DNA from: Lachnospiraceae bacterium
GTDB taxonomy: Bacteria; Bacillota; Clostridia; Lachnospirales; Lachnospiraceae
Assembly: GCA_024691125.1 (NCBI GenBank)
Contig: JAILNV010000020.1
Coordinates: forward strand, 1 to 64,000
Direction: 5' to 3'
Length of the DNA stretch: 64,000 nt
Shown: piece by piece, positions 1 to 8,245 of the stretch
Layout: each line of letters begins with the position of its first letter
How positions within the stretch are numbered: position 1 is the first letter of the stretch
Made by a program: the position numbers and the translations under genes
The notes under the pieces: model-generated
The model's database searches: none
Told to the model about the DNA's origin: nothing
Seen by the model: only the letters and a program-made list of their open reading frames with translations

Positions 1-753
1 GAATATGTGCCGCCGCTCCTGCAGGCAAGCCTTGATGAAGAGGATGCCATGGCAGAGAATTCGAGGTTTGCCGTTTATGAGAACATGCATAGGGAGAATC
101 CGGATTTCGCAGGTTACCTGAATATAGAAGGAACTAAGATAGATAATCCGGTAATGTATTCGCCCGAGGATCCCGAGAAATATCTCGAGCGTGACATAAA
201 CGATAAGAAAAGCAGCAGCGGACTACCGTTCATAGATGCCGCATGCAGTCCTGAGCCTGCCAGCGATAACATAATAATATACGGTCATAACATGAAGAAC
301 GGTACCATGTTTGGGACGCTTACTGACTACGAGGACAAGAATTATTACATGGCTCATCCGGTTATACGGTTTGATACTCTCAAAGAAGAAAGAATGTATG
401 ACATCATATATGCTTTCTACGACAGGGTATACTATGAGGATGAGAAGGATTTCCGCTTTTATGATTTTATCGACTATGCCGATGAAGATGATTTCAACAG
501 GACGATGGATGAATTTAAGGATAAATCGATATATGACACCGGCGTGGAAGCGCATTACGGCGATAAGTTCATCACACTTGTCACCTGTTCCTATCAGGAA
601 GAGAACGGCCGCTTTGTTGTCATGGGCGTGTTGCGCGGGGATGGTTTGGATACCGCTAGGGCAGATCACTGGACTGAGGAAACAGAAGGAGCCGGAGGAA
701 CAGAAGGAGCGGAAGGAACGGAAGGAACAGAAGGGGCAAAAGGAACAGAATGA
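1..753 (+). CDS. srtB: class B sortase, 5' end outside window
   Basis: Cysteine transpeptidase that attaches proteins to the cell wall, acting on the outer face of the membrane. The frame is open from base 1, so the N-terminal membrane anchor lies upstream. Counting from the GTG at base 7, the class B signature is clear: His94 in IIIYGHNMKNGTMFGTL, the catalytic Cys194 in TLVTCSY, and Arg202 in ENGRFVV. After the sortase fold the protein ends in about 25 residues of Gly-Thr-Glu/Gly-Ala-Glu repeats, which is unusual for a sortase and is encoded by purine-rich repeated DNA. No sortase substrate (LPxTG-like or NPQTN-like tail) was seen nearby. The family call is secure; the substrate is unknown. 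Confidence 0.9.
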   Translation, partial: EYVPPLLQASLDEEDAMAENSRFAVYENMHRENPDFAGYLNIEGTKIDNPVMYSPEDPEKYLERDINDKKSSSGLPFIDAACSPEPASDNIIIYGHNMKNGTMFGTLTDYEDKNYYMAHPVIRFDTLKEERMYDIIYAFYDRVYYEDEKDFRFYDFIDYADEDDFNRTMDEFKDKSIYDTGVEAHYGDKFITLVTCSYQEENGRFVVMGVLRGDGLDTARADHWTEETEGAGGTEGAEGTEGTEGAKGTE

Positions 754-770
754 ACGGAAGGAGCACATGG
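681..770 (+). repeat. purine-rich degenerate short repeat at sortase 3' end
   Basis: Units close to GGAACAGAAGGAGC recur several times. They encode the Gly-Thr-Glu tail of the sortase and run about 15 bases past its TGA (751-753), so the end of the gene probably varies by slippage. Confidence 0.7.
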
Positions 771-840
771 AAAAAGAGAAGGATTTTAGTGCCGGAGACG
801 ACATGACTTGACAAAAAGTCAGAAAATATTTAAAAATTTA

Positions 841-869
841 TGCAAATGTGTGCAAAAATGTGATATAAT
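841..869 (+). promoter_or_regulatory. extended -10 promoter for the phosphoribosyltransferase gene
   Basis: TGATATAAT at 861-869 is a perfect TATAAT preceded by TGn, an extended -10. The -35 at the right distance (841-846, TGCAAA) is weak. A consensus TTGACA sits at 808-813 but is 50 bases from this -10, so it would need a separate poor -10 near 831. Confidence 0.6.
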
Positions 870-954
870 CTGTTTTGTGAGTAGAAAGGTGTCTGAATGC
901 ATTGAGTTTTGTGTGACAGATACCGGAAATATTAATATTTTACAAGGGGGTCTT

Positions 955-1596
955 ATGCAGGATTACAAGAAGATTGACTACGCAAAGAACAAGGACGTTG
1001 TGCTCCGCTATGTACCGGGGCATTTCATTACACCCAATTCGCACGTAAACTATTACATGGATCTGACGGATATGAAATCACGTCAGCGCGAAGCAAGGGC
1101 AACAGGTGAGGAAATGGCGGATATGTATCTTTCATCCGAGGTGATAGACACCATATTGTGTCTTAACGGAATGGAGGTTGTCGGTTCGTATCTTGCCAAC
1201 AAGCTTACCAAGGCAGGTATCATTTCTGCCAACAGACACCAGACGATGTATATTACCAAGCCTGAGTACAATGCCGGCGGTCAGATGATGTTCCGTGAGA
1301 ACAACCAGCACATGATACGCGGTAAGAAGGTACTTGTAATAATCGATACCGCTACCACGGGTGATACGTTAAGGAGTGCTGTCAGCTCGGTTAAGTTCTA
1401 TGGCGGCCAGGTAGTGGGTATATCGTCTATTTATTCGGTGGCATCCCAGGTTGAGGGCGTCCAGATCCGTTCTTTATACTCGACAAGGGATCTTACGGAT
1501 TACATGAGCTATTCGATGGATAACTGTCCTCTGTGTAAAGCAGGTGTGCCGGTAGATGCTATCTGTAACGGTTTCGGCTATTCGACAGTATCATAG
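955..1596 (+). CDS. orotate phosphoribosyltransferase-like protein
   Basis: Type I phosphoribosyltransferase of 213 residues, which transfers the ribose-5-phosphate of PRPP to a base or related acceptor. The PRPP loop is VLVIIDTATTGDTLRS (family form: hydrophobic stretch, D-D/T, then TTGxT). A C-terminal CPLCKAG could bind a metal or be structural. The ATG at 955 follows AAGGGGG at about 945-950. The longer frame upstream to 808 runs through the promoter and is rejected. It most resembles orotate phosphoribosyltransferases, which would fit with carB further along, but the acceptor base cannot be settled by eye. Confidence 0.7.
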   Translation: MQDYKKIDYAKNKDVVLRYVPGHFITPNSHVNYYMDLTDMKSRQREARATGEEMADMYLSSEVIDTILCLNGMEVVGSYLANKLTKAGIISANRHQTMYITKPEYNAGGQMMFRENNQHMIRGKKVLVIIDTATTGDTLRSAVSSVKFYGGQVVGISSIYSVASQVEGVQIRSLYSTRDLTDYMSYSMDNCPLCKAGVPVDAICNGFGYSTVS

Positions 1597-1705
1597 AAGA
1601 CCGGAAAATATGGGTTACAAGGGATAAACATACTGTGGGCTGAATGGACAGAACTTCGGTATGTGAAGAATTAATGTGTTGGTATGGGATGAAAGGAGAA
1701 GGGAT

Positions 1706-2152
1706 ATGGAATTTACAAGTAAGTTATTTGGCAAGGTTGTGATCGACGACAGCAAGATCATTGAATTTCCCGAGGGGATACTGGGATTTCCGGAGCTTAA
1801 GAAGTTCGCACTCATATACGATAATGAGAAGAATACGGCCGGTGGATTTAATTTCCTGGTTTCGATCGATGAGCCCGCATTCGGTATGCCTGTGGTTCCG
1901 GCGTTAATGGTTGAGCCCGGTTATTCGCCTAAATTCACGGAAAATATAGAGGGTACGATTGGCGGATTGACAGAGGATAATGCGCTCGTGCTGGTTACGA
2001 TGACAATACCTTCGGATGTAACGAAGATGACGGTAAATCTTAATGCACCGCTTATAATCAATATGGATACCAATAAGGGTGTTCAGTCGGTTGTGGGTAA
2101 TGAGGAATACGATGTGAAGTATCCTATTTACGATAAGCTTAAAAAGGAATGA
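1706..2152 (+). CDS. fliW: flagellar assembly factor FliW
   Basis: FliW binds flagellin and the translational repressor CsrA, coupling flagellin synthesis to filament assembly. The 148-residue protein has the family opening: KLFGKVVIDDSKIIEFPEGILGFPELKKF is split here as FGKVVIDD, IEFPEGILGFPEL and KKFALI. The C-terminal part contains LNAPLIIN, also typical. The ATG at 1706 follows GAAAGGAGAA, an excellent ribosome binding site; the upstream extension to 1676 lacks one. csrA, the usual next gene, is missing, and the gene is closed by a strong terminator at 2182-2224. No other flagellar gene is in the window, so motility is suggested but not shown. Confidence 0.92.
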   Translation: MEFTSKLFGKVVIDDSKIIEFPEGILGFPELKKFALIYDNEKNTAGGFNFLVSIDEPAFGMPVVPALMVEPGYSPKFTENIEGTIGGLTEDNALVLVTMTIPSDVTKMTVNLNAPLIINMDTNKGVQSVVGNEEYDVKYPIYDKLKKE

Positions 2153-2181
2153 CAACAGGAACAGGATACAGCTAAGATGAT

Positions 2182-2224
2182 AACGCTCTCCGTTCAGCAT
2201 GCTTGTATGGCGGGGAGCGTTTTT
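2182..2224 (+). terminator. terminator after fliW
   Basis: An 11-bp stem (AACGCTCTCCG with CGGGGAGCGTT, one G-U pair) closes an 18-base loop and runs into TTTTT. Confidence 0.88.
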
Positions 2225-2237
2225 GTAAGAGGATGAT

Positions 2238-3053
2238 ATGGCGGACAGATATAAAGAGCTTAAGAATTATCTCAAGGAACTAAACAGCGTGGCCGTCGCT
2301 TATTCGGGCGGCGTGGATTCAACCCTTCTTCTGTTTGCCACCGCAGAGGCTCTTGACGGAAGGGTGCTTGCACTTACTGCCGACACGGGCTCGGTACCGG
2401 ATCGTGAGCTTATATCTGCAAAGGAGTACTGCGGTTATCTGGGGGTTAAACACAGGGTGGTAACAACCCATGTGCTGGAACTGTCGGAGCTGTCAGGCAA
2501 TCCCAGAGAACGGTGTTACATATGTAAGAAACATATATACAGTAAATTCCTTGCTGCAGCATCCGAAGAGGGATATAAGCGGCTTGCGGAGGGCTCGAAT
2601 GCCGATGATTTCAATACATACCGGCCGGGGCTGAGAGCGCTTAAGGAGCTTGGGATCATCAGCCCGTATATGGAGCTTGGGATCACGAGAGAGGAGATCG
2701 AGGATATGTCAAAGGAGCTTAATCTTCCGACCTTTGACAAACCTTCTTTTGCGTGCCTCTTTACGAGGTTTCCATACGGTGAAGAGATAACCGAGCCGAA
2801 ACTGATACGTGTCGATAAGGCGGAGCAGGTGCTTCTGGATATGGGATTCAGACAGCTGAGGGTGCGTTCCCACGGTGATATTGCAAGGATAGAGCTAATG
2901 CCGGAGGATATGGAATACTTTATGAAGGATGATGTGAGGTCATCTGTGTATGAGAATTTCAGGCGCCTTGGGTATACATATGTAACTCTCGACATACTCG
3001 GCTTCCGAAGCGGAAGCATGGATGAGGGAGGCGCGATCATACCGGAGGTATGA
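2238..3053 (+). CDS. larE: LarE, ATP-dependent sacrificial sulfur transferase
   Basis: LarE adenylates and thiolates the pyridinium dicarboxylate precursor of the nickel-pincer nucleotide cofactor of lactate racemase and related enzymes. Residues 23-28 form the PP-loop SGGVDS. C173 in PSFACLFTR matches the sacrificial cysteine of the Lactobacillus enzyme. C93 and C96 in RCYICKK are further conserved cysteines, so a cluster-type sulfur donor in place of a sacrificial cysteine is possible. Length (271 residues) is normal. The start at 2238 has AAGAGG upstream, just after the fliW terminator. No larA, larB or larC is nearby. The stop codon lies in a 30-bp duplicated segment (see 3026-3157). Confidence 0.88.
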   Translation: MADRYKELKNYLKELNSVAVAYSGGVDSTLLLFATAEALDGRVLALTADTGSVPDRELISAKEYCGYLGVKHRVVTTHVLELSELSGNPRERCYICKKHIYSKFLAAASEEGYKRLAEGSNADDFNTYRPGLRALKELGIISPYMELGITREEIEDMSKELNLPTFDKPSFACLFTRFPYGEEITEPKLIRVDKAEQVLLDMGFRQLRVRSHGDIARIELMPEDMEYFMKDDVRSSVYENFRRLGYTYVTLDILGFRSGSMDEGGAIIPEV

Positions 3054-3157
3054 TTTAGCATCGCGCCGACCGATATGTCATAAGGAGGGACCCGCGAAGT
3101 GGGAGGATGCCTTGTGACTTACCCGAAGGGAGGCGCGATCATACCGGAGGTATGATT
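3026..3157 (+). repeat. 30-bp direct repeat bracketing a hairpin repeat (larE-sufC gap)
   Basis: The 30 bases 3026-3055, which include the larE stop, recur exactly at 3128-3157. Each copy contains ATCATACC-GGA-GGTATGAT, a perfect 8-bp stem with a GGA loop. Between them, 3077-3118 is an imperfect palindrome opening GTCATAAGG and closing CCTTGTGAC with an inner CCCGC-GAA-GTGGG hairpin. This palindrome is homologous to the element before rnc at 61906-61944. Confidence 0.9.
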
Positions 3158-3183
3158 CAATAATATAAAAAGAGGTAACAATA

Positions 3184-3963
3184 ATGATCGAACTGAAAAA
3201 TATTTCATTCGGAGTAGATGATGACAAAGGAAAAAAGGAAATAATAAGGGATGTAAGCTTCACGGTTCCTGACGGTAAACTGATAGTTATAACCGGCCCG
3301 AACGGAGGCGGCAAGTCAACGCTTGCAAGACTTATAGCAGGAATAGAGAAGCCTCTTTCGGGGAAGATCCTGCTCGACGGTGAAGATATAACCGATATGT
3401 CGATAACCGAGAGGGCTAAGAAAGGAATCGGCTTTGCTTTCCAGCAGCCTGTACGGTTCAAGGGAATAGAGGTGTTTGACCTTATAAGACTTGCGACGGG
3501 AAGGAGCATATCCATTTCCGATGCCTGCAGTTACCTGTCGGCTGTAGGACTGTGCGCCAGAGATTATATAAAGAGAGAGGTTAATTCGAGCCTTTCGGGC
3601 GGAGAGCTTAAGAGGATCGAGATTGCAACAGTGCTTGCCAGATCACCGAGGATTTCGGTGTTTGACGAACCTGAGGCAGGAATAGATCTTTGGAGCTTCA
3701 AGAATCTTATCGAGGTTTTTGAAGGCATGCGAAAGCATATCAAAGAGAGCTCCATCCTGATCATCTCGCATCAGGAAAGGATACTTAACATTGCTGATGA
3801 GATAATGGTTATAAAGGATGGGCGTCTTATAAATAAGGGTACCAGGAATGAACTGATGCCGCAGCTTATGAGTACCGATTCGGCAGTCAGGGATTGCAAC
3901 GGCGTAGGAGAGAAAGCTGTTGATATTACACCTGAACCTTGCTCGACAAGTGCTTTGATATGA
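3184..3963 (+). CDS. sufC: SUF-type Fe-S assembly ATPase (SufC/SmsC)
   Basis: Cytosolic ABC-type ATPase that powers Fe-S cluster assembly on its SufB/D partner. Walker A GPNGGGKST is at residues 38-46, the signature is LSGGELKR, and Walker B is VFDEPEAGID, whose EAGID is typical of SufC where importers usually have TAGLD. A histidine switch follows in IISHQER. The ORF is 259 residues with a roughly 35-residue tail after the core. Start 3184 has AGAGG upstream. The partner gene follows after 21 bases. No sufS, sufU or sufE is present, so this is the minimal two-gene arrangement of clostridia and archaea. Confidence 0.9.
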   Translation: MIELKNISFGVDDDKGKKEIIRDVSFTVPDGKLIVITGPNGGGKSTLARLIAGIEKPLSGKILLDGEDITDMSITERAKKGIGFAFQQPVRFKGIEVFDLIRLATGRSISISDACSYLSAVGLCARDYIKREVNSSLSGGELKRIEIATVLARSPRISVFDEPEAGIDLWSFKNLIEVFEGMRKHIKESSILIISHQERILNIADEIMVIKDGRLINKGTRNELMPQLMSTDSAVRDCNGVGEKAVDITPEPCSTSALI

Positions 3964-3984
3964 TAAAACCGGAGGTATGTACCG

Positions 3985-4911
3985 ATGCTTCAGATGGATG
4001 AAATACAAAAAAGAATATTAAGAGAGGTAGCCGATCTTCACGAGGTGCCGGAAGGAGCGTACAACATACGCGCCAACGGAGTGTCCGCGGGAAGAGCCTC
4101 GACTGAGAATATAGAGATAATACCCCGTGAGGACGGGCAGGGACTTACTATAAAGATTAAGCCCGGAACCAGAAATGAGAGTGTGCATATTCCTGTTGTG
4201 ATGACGCAGAGCGGACTGAGTGAAACCGTATATAATGATTTCTATATCGGAGAGGATTCGGATGTTGTTATAGTTGCTGGCTGCGGAATAGATAATTGCG
4301 GCAATCAGGATTCACAGCATGACGGAATTCACCGCTTCTTTGTCGGCAAAGGCGCAAAGGTAAAATATGTTGAGAAGCATTACGGCTCAGGGGACGGCAG
4401 GGGTAAGCGCATACTTAATCCCGTGACGGAGGTCTATCTTGAGGAGAACAGCACCGCCGAGATGGAAATGGTTCAGATCAAGGGCGTTGACGATACTACG
4501 AGAACAACAAAGGCAGAGCTTAAGGAAGGCGCCGGACTCGTGGTTCGTGAGAGGCTGATGACCCATGGTGATCAGAAGGCTCTCAGCATTTATAAGGTAG
4601 AGATGAACGGTGAAGGCTCACATGCCGATGTTGTATCAAGATCCGTGGCAAGGGATACATCATGGCAGAAGTTCGATGCTATCCTTACAGGTAATGCTGC
4701 CTGCTCCGGACATACGGAATGTGATGCGATCATCATGGATGAAGGCAGGATACTGGCAGTTCCGGGTCTGGAAGCCAATAATGTTGATGCGGCGCTGGTC
4801 CATGAGGCAGCCATAGGAAAGATTGCGGGAGACCAGCTTATAAAGCTTATGACGTTGGGACTTACTAAGGAAGAAGCTGTCGAGCAGATTATAAACGGCT
4901 TCCTGAAATAG
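3985..4911 (+). CDS. sufD: SufB/SufD-family Fe-S scaffold (SmsB-like)
   Basis: Beta-helix scaffold partner of SufC on which Fe-S clusters are built. The 308-residue protein carries the SufB/D core: ENSTAEMEMVQIKG, then a strand-rich region, SRSVARDTSWQKFDAI, GHTECDAIIMDE and the end motif LVHEAAIGKIAGDQLIKLMTLGLTKEEA split over two stretches (VHEAAIGKI and LMTLGLTKEEAVEQIINGF). It is shorter than classical SufB (about 470) and matches the single-scaffold type. C-rich VAGCGIDNCG may hold cluster ligands. The GGAGG binding site at about 3971 sits 9 bases before ATG 3985. With sufC it forms one transcription unit. Confidence 0.88.
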   Translation: MLQMDEIQKRILREVADLHEVPEGAYNIRANGVSAGRASTENIEIIPREDGQGLTIKIKPGTRNESVHIPVVMTQSGLSETVYNDFYIGEDSDVVIVAGCGIDNCGNQDSQHDGIHRFFVGKGAKVKYVEKHYGSGDGRGKRILNPVTEVYLEENSTAEMEMVQIKGVDDTTRTTKAELKEGAGLVVRERLMTHGDQKALSIYKVEMNGEGSHADVVSRSVARDTSWQKFDAILTGNAACSGHTECDAIIMDEGRILAVPGLEANNVDAALVHEAAIGKIAGDQLIKLMTLGLTKEEAVEQIINGFLK

Positions 4912-4962
4912 TGTTGGCCGAAATAGTTATCCAATTATAGTTTAATGGAAGGGAGGGATATG

Positions 4963-7491
4963 ATGATTTGTCCTAAATGTAATCATGAAAATGAAAATGA
5001 TGCCAAATACTGTGGTGAATGCGGTGCGGATCTTACAGGATCTGCACAACAGGATGCAGTAGAACAGGCAGCTCCCGCGTCACAGAAAACAGAGGCGGCA
5101 GGCAGCCGGACACCGTATGTTAAGGCGCCGGCAGATACTGTAACAGGTAATGCGGTAGTATATCCCATGAGTAATCCGGGAGGTGGAAAGGAAGCGGGGA
5201 ATGAGCGGAAATGGGTACTTCCCCTTGTGATAGCCCTGTCTGCCATAGCAATCATTTTTGCGGGAATAGTATGTACGGCAGTAATATTTAAGAGTTACAA
5301 AAATACAATAAAAGCAATAGAAGAGGCCGAGATTACGGATAAAGGAACAGATACAGAACCAGAGGATGAGGATATGAGCAATGTCGTAGAAAGCGAGGAG
5401 GGGAAAGAAAACAGGGATGCGGCTGCCGGTTCCGACAGAGAGCTTACCGTAGAGAAGCTGGAACGTCCTTCGATCATCGACAGGGAAGCAGAAGAATATT
5501 ATGACAAGGATCTTGTACCTTCGGTTGCAGAGTACAGCGTTAAGCCGGATCTGAGCGATATTTACAATCAGGCTGACATAGAATACCTGCCCGATAAGGC
5601 CAAGGCAAAGCTCGCAAAGAACCTTTTCGTCGTTATGGATGAGCGCGGCTTCGAGTTCTACGATATATACGAAGGTAACAGATACGGCCAGACACCTAAC
5701 TTCGTTACCGTAGATTCAATGATGCATACATACCATGTATATTTTTCATATCTCCTAAAGAAGCTGGAGAAAGAGGATCTGCTGGATGAGGTTGAGGATC
5801 TTACCGAGATAATGTATGACAGATCGCTTAAGCAGTATGAAGAGCTTAAGGGCTCCGAGTGGGAAGATGCGGCGCTTATGAGTGTTGAGTTCTTTGCAGT
5901 GGCAGGATCGCTGCTTGATGAGGATGTTGACATTCCGAAGGCTGCCGCAGAGACGGTTGAAGCGGAGCTTGACCTTATAGATAACGGCGCAGTGTCTGTT
6001 TCGCCTCTGTTAGGAGATTTTGAAGATTATTCGCAGTATAAACCTAGAGGTTATTATGCGGGTGATGAGGAGCTGGAAAAATACTTCCGATGCATGATGT
6101 GGTATGGCAGACGGGGCTTCGAGCAGAGAGAAGAGGAGCATATGCGCAGTGCCCTGCTTATGACTCTTGCAATGGATGGAGAGGCGCTTGACAGATGGGA
6201 GGGTATATACACGATAACATCCTTCTTCGCAGGTGCTTCTGATGATGAAACATATTATGAATTAAAGCCTCTGGTTGATGCTGCTTACGGAGAAATTGAT
6301 GATGTTACGTCACTTATCGGAGATGAGGACAGTTTCCTGGCTTACTATGAAGCTACAAAGAATATGGAACCTCCAAAGATAAATTCCATTCCCGTATTTG
6401 AAACCGATGAGGAAAACGTGATCCCTTCGTTCAGGTTTATGGGACAGCGCTTCTCGATAGATGCAACCATCTTCCAGAACCTTATGTACAGAAGTGTGGA
6501 CGAGAATGACAAGGGTGATAAGAGAATGCTTCCCGATGCACTGGACGTTCCTGCGGTTCTAGGTTCGGATACGGCATATAAGATTCTTGAAGAACAGGGA
6601 GAAACCGCGTATAAGAATTATCCTGAGAATGTTAAGAAGATGCAGGATGAGCTATCGAAGGAGGACAGTGAGCTGTGGACAGCGAGCCTGTATGCACAGT
6701 GGCTGAATACACTTCGTCCGATGCTTACTCCCAAGGGAGAGGGTTATCCGTTATTCATGCAGTCTGATGAGTGGAATAAGAAGACTGTAGAAGGGTTCCT
6801 TGGAAGCTATGCAGAGCTTAAGCATGATACCATACTTTATTCAAAGCAGGCCATGGCAGAGATGGGCGGCGGCTGGGACGAGGAAGTGGATGACCGCGGA
6901 TACGTAGAACCTGAACCTGTTGTATATTCAAGATTCGCACAGCTTGCCGAGAATACGGCCGCAGGCCTTAAGGAATACGGACTTCTGGCCAAGGATGATA
7001 AGGATAACTTAAACAAAATGGCTGAAATGGCTAAGCTCCTTGTAACGATATCAGAGAAGGAGCTGCGCGATGAGACTCTTACTACCGAGGAGTATGATTT
7101 TATCAGGGATTACGGCGGCGATATAGAGCATATATGGGCAGATGCCACCAGGGATGATGAGAATGAATATCCGAGATCTGACGAGCATCCCGGTGCTATA
7201 GTAGCTGATGTTGCCACAGATCCTAACGGAAGCGTACTGGAGCTTGGAACCGGTGAAGTGGGTGAGATATATGTTGTGTGCCCGGTGGCCGGAAAGATAA
7301 AGGTATGTACGGGTGCGGTTTACAGCTTCTATGAATTCAAGTGGCCGCTGAGCGACAGACTGACTGATGAGCAATGGCGTCAGAAGCTGGGCATATGGCC
7401 GGTAAGCGGATATGATTTCGAGCCTGATAAGAGCATAAAACAGCCTGAATGGACACAGAGCTACAGAGCACAGTATGAGTGGAACTATTAA
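4963..7491 (+). CDS. membrane-anchored zinc-ribbon DUF3160 protein
   Basis: A protein of about 842 residues without known biochemical role. It starts with a cytoplasmic zinc ribbon (CPKC..., CGEC; residues 2-25), then a low-complexity stretch, a single membrane helix (about 83-108, WVLPLVIALSAIAIIFAG) and an acidic linker. The long extracellular domain looks like DUF3160: an FVTVDSMMHTYHVYF motif, RFMGQRF, a long helical body and an ending with VGEIYVVCPVAGK. GGGAGGG at 4951-4957 places the start at 4963 better than at 4945 or 4960. The next gene overlaps its end by 17 bases and is probably translated with it. A surface or envelope function is inferred. Confidence 0.75.
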   Translation: MICPKCNHENENDAKYCGECGADLTGSAQQDAVEQAAPASQKTEAAGSRTPYVKAPADTVTGNAVVYPMSNPGGGKEAGNERKWVLPLVIALSAIAIIFAGIVCTAVIFKSYKNTIKAIEEAEITDKGTDTEPEDEDMSNVVESEEGKENRDAAAGSDRELTVEKLERPSIIDREAEEYYDKDLVPSVAEYSVKPDLSDIYNQADIEYLPDKAKAKLAKNLFVVMDERGFEFYDIYEGNRYGQTPNFVTVDSMMHTYHVYFSYLLKKLEKEDLLDEVEDLTEIMYDRSLKQYEELKGSEWEDAALMSVEFFAVAGSLLDEDVDIPKAAAETVEAELDLIDNGAVSVSPLLGDFEDYSQYKPRGYYAGDEELEKYFRCMMWYGRRGFEQREEEHMRSALLMTLAMDGEALDRWEGIYTITSFFAGASDDETYYELKPLVDAAYGEIDDVTSLIGDEDSFLAYYEATKNMEPPKINSIPVFETDEENVIPSFRFMGQRFSIDATIFQNLMYRSVDENDKGDKRMLPDALDVPAVLGSDTAYKILEEQGETAYKNYPENVKKMQDELSKEDSELWTASLYAQWLNTLRPMLTPKGEGYPLFMQSDEWNKKTVEGFLGSYAELKHDTILYSKQAMAEMGGGWDEEVDDRGYVEPEPVVYSRFAQLAENTAAGLKEYGLLAKDDKDNLNKMAEMAKLLVTISEKELRDETLTTEEYDFIRDYGGDIEHIWADATRDDENEYPRSDEHPGAIVADVATDPNGSVLELGTGEVGEIYVVCPVAGKIKVCTGAVYSFYEFKWPLSDRLTDEQWRQKLGIWPVSGYDFEPDKSIKQPEWTQSYRAQYEWNY

Positions 7492-8167
7492 TGGAAAAAG
7501 ATGGACAGCAATAAAGGCAATGACAGTGGCAGCAGCAGCTGCCGCTGTTTTTGCGCTGCTATATTATTCGGGCGTGTTTCTTCCGGGGTTTGCATCTTGG
7601 CATGAAGTTGTGATATCTGCAGAGACAGAGGATGAACCGGATGAGATAGTGCTTAAGAACCGCAGGCTGAGCGCCTATAAGGACGGTGAATGTATCTTTA
7701 AAACACCGCTGTTGTGCAGGGTGCAGAATGCGATCTTTACGGACATAGACAGGGACGGGATGAAGGAGCTTATTCTGCTTAATTTCAATATCGGAAGATA
7801 CGGTGACCACCGACCTTTCTGGGTAAGGTTCGATCCGCCGGTTTTCCGCCAGCACATATATATTTACGATTATGATCCTGCAAGGGAGCTGTTTCGCCCT
7901 ATATGGATGGCCTCGGACATAGGAATGGAAGCTTCGGACATGGAGAAGGATATAGAGAAGGATATGGGGATGGAGGCTTCTGAGATTGAGGCGGGGAAGA
8001 GTATGGGAACGAAGGCTTTGGATACGAAAACAGAGAAGGATATGGAGAAGGCGACATCGGGCGCTAAGAAGAGACCGGGGGATAAACAGGTGCTTATACT
8101 CACCGACAGACATGGCATGCAGACAAGGTGGATGTGGATATCCTTCGGGCTGCGGTGCGTGGATTGA
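7475..8167 (+). CDS. membrane-anchored hypothetical protein, partner of DUF3160 gene
   Basis: The 230-residue product has an N-terminal helix (about 12-35) and an extracellular part. Residues about 88-98 (FTDIDRDGMKELILL) look like a calcium-binding, FG-GAP-type strand-loop. The stretch RYGDHRPFWVRFDPP follows, and the C-terminus ends in TRWMWISFGL. Residues about 150-198 are an acidic low-complexity insertion (repeated MEKD/MEAS words) splitting what looks like one domain. It overlaps the preceding gene by 17 bases and has no strong ribosome binding site, so translational coupling is likely. No family name can be given with confidence. Confidence 0.6.
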   Translation: MSGTINGKRWTAIKAMTVAAAAAAVFALLYYSGVFLPGFASWHEVVISAETEDEPDEIVLKNRRLSAYKDGECIFKTPLLCRVQNAIFTDIDRDGMKELILLNFNIGRYGDHRPFWVRFDPPVFRQHIYIYDYDPARELFRPIWMASDIGMEASDMEKDIEKDMGMEASEIEAGKSMGTKALDTKTEKDMEKATSGAKKRPGDKQVLILTDRHGMQTRWMWISFGLRCVD

Positions 8168-8172
8168 GACCT

Positions 8173-8181
8173 TGATATAAT
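8173..8181 (+). promoter_or_regulatory. extended -10 promoter for the GH25 gene
   Basis: TGATATAAT gives a perfect extended -10 about 65 bases before the lysozyme start. The matching -35 is weak. Confidence 0.5.
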
Positions 8182-8245
8182 CGCTGTTTTTTGATATCAT
8201 GAATCTATTCGGTACAGTTACGATATTTATAAGAGGGGAGAGAAA

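Noticed and set aside
223..804. 193-codon open frame antisense to the sortase
   Set aside because: It is a mirror of the real gene with biased composition and no ribosome binding site. Its Ser/Phe/Cys-rich words come from the purine-rich repeats.
808..869. TTGACA at 808 as the -35 of the TATAAT at 864
   Set aside because: The spacing is 50 bases, not about 17.
808..954. N-terminal extension of the phosphoribosyltransferase from 808
   Set aside because: It spans the promoter TGATATAAT and lacks a ribosome binding site. ATG 955 follows AAGGGGG.
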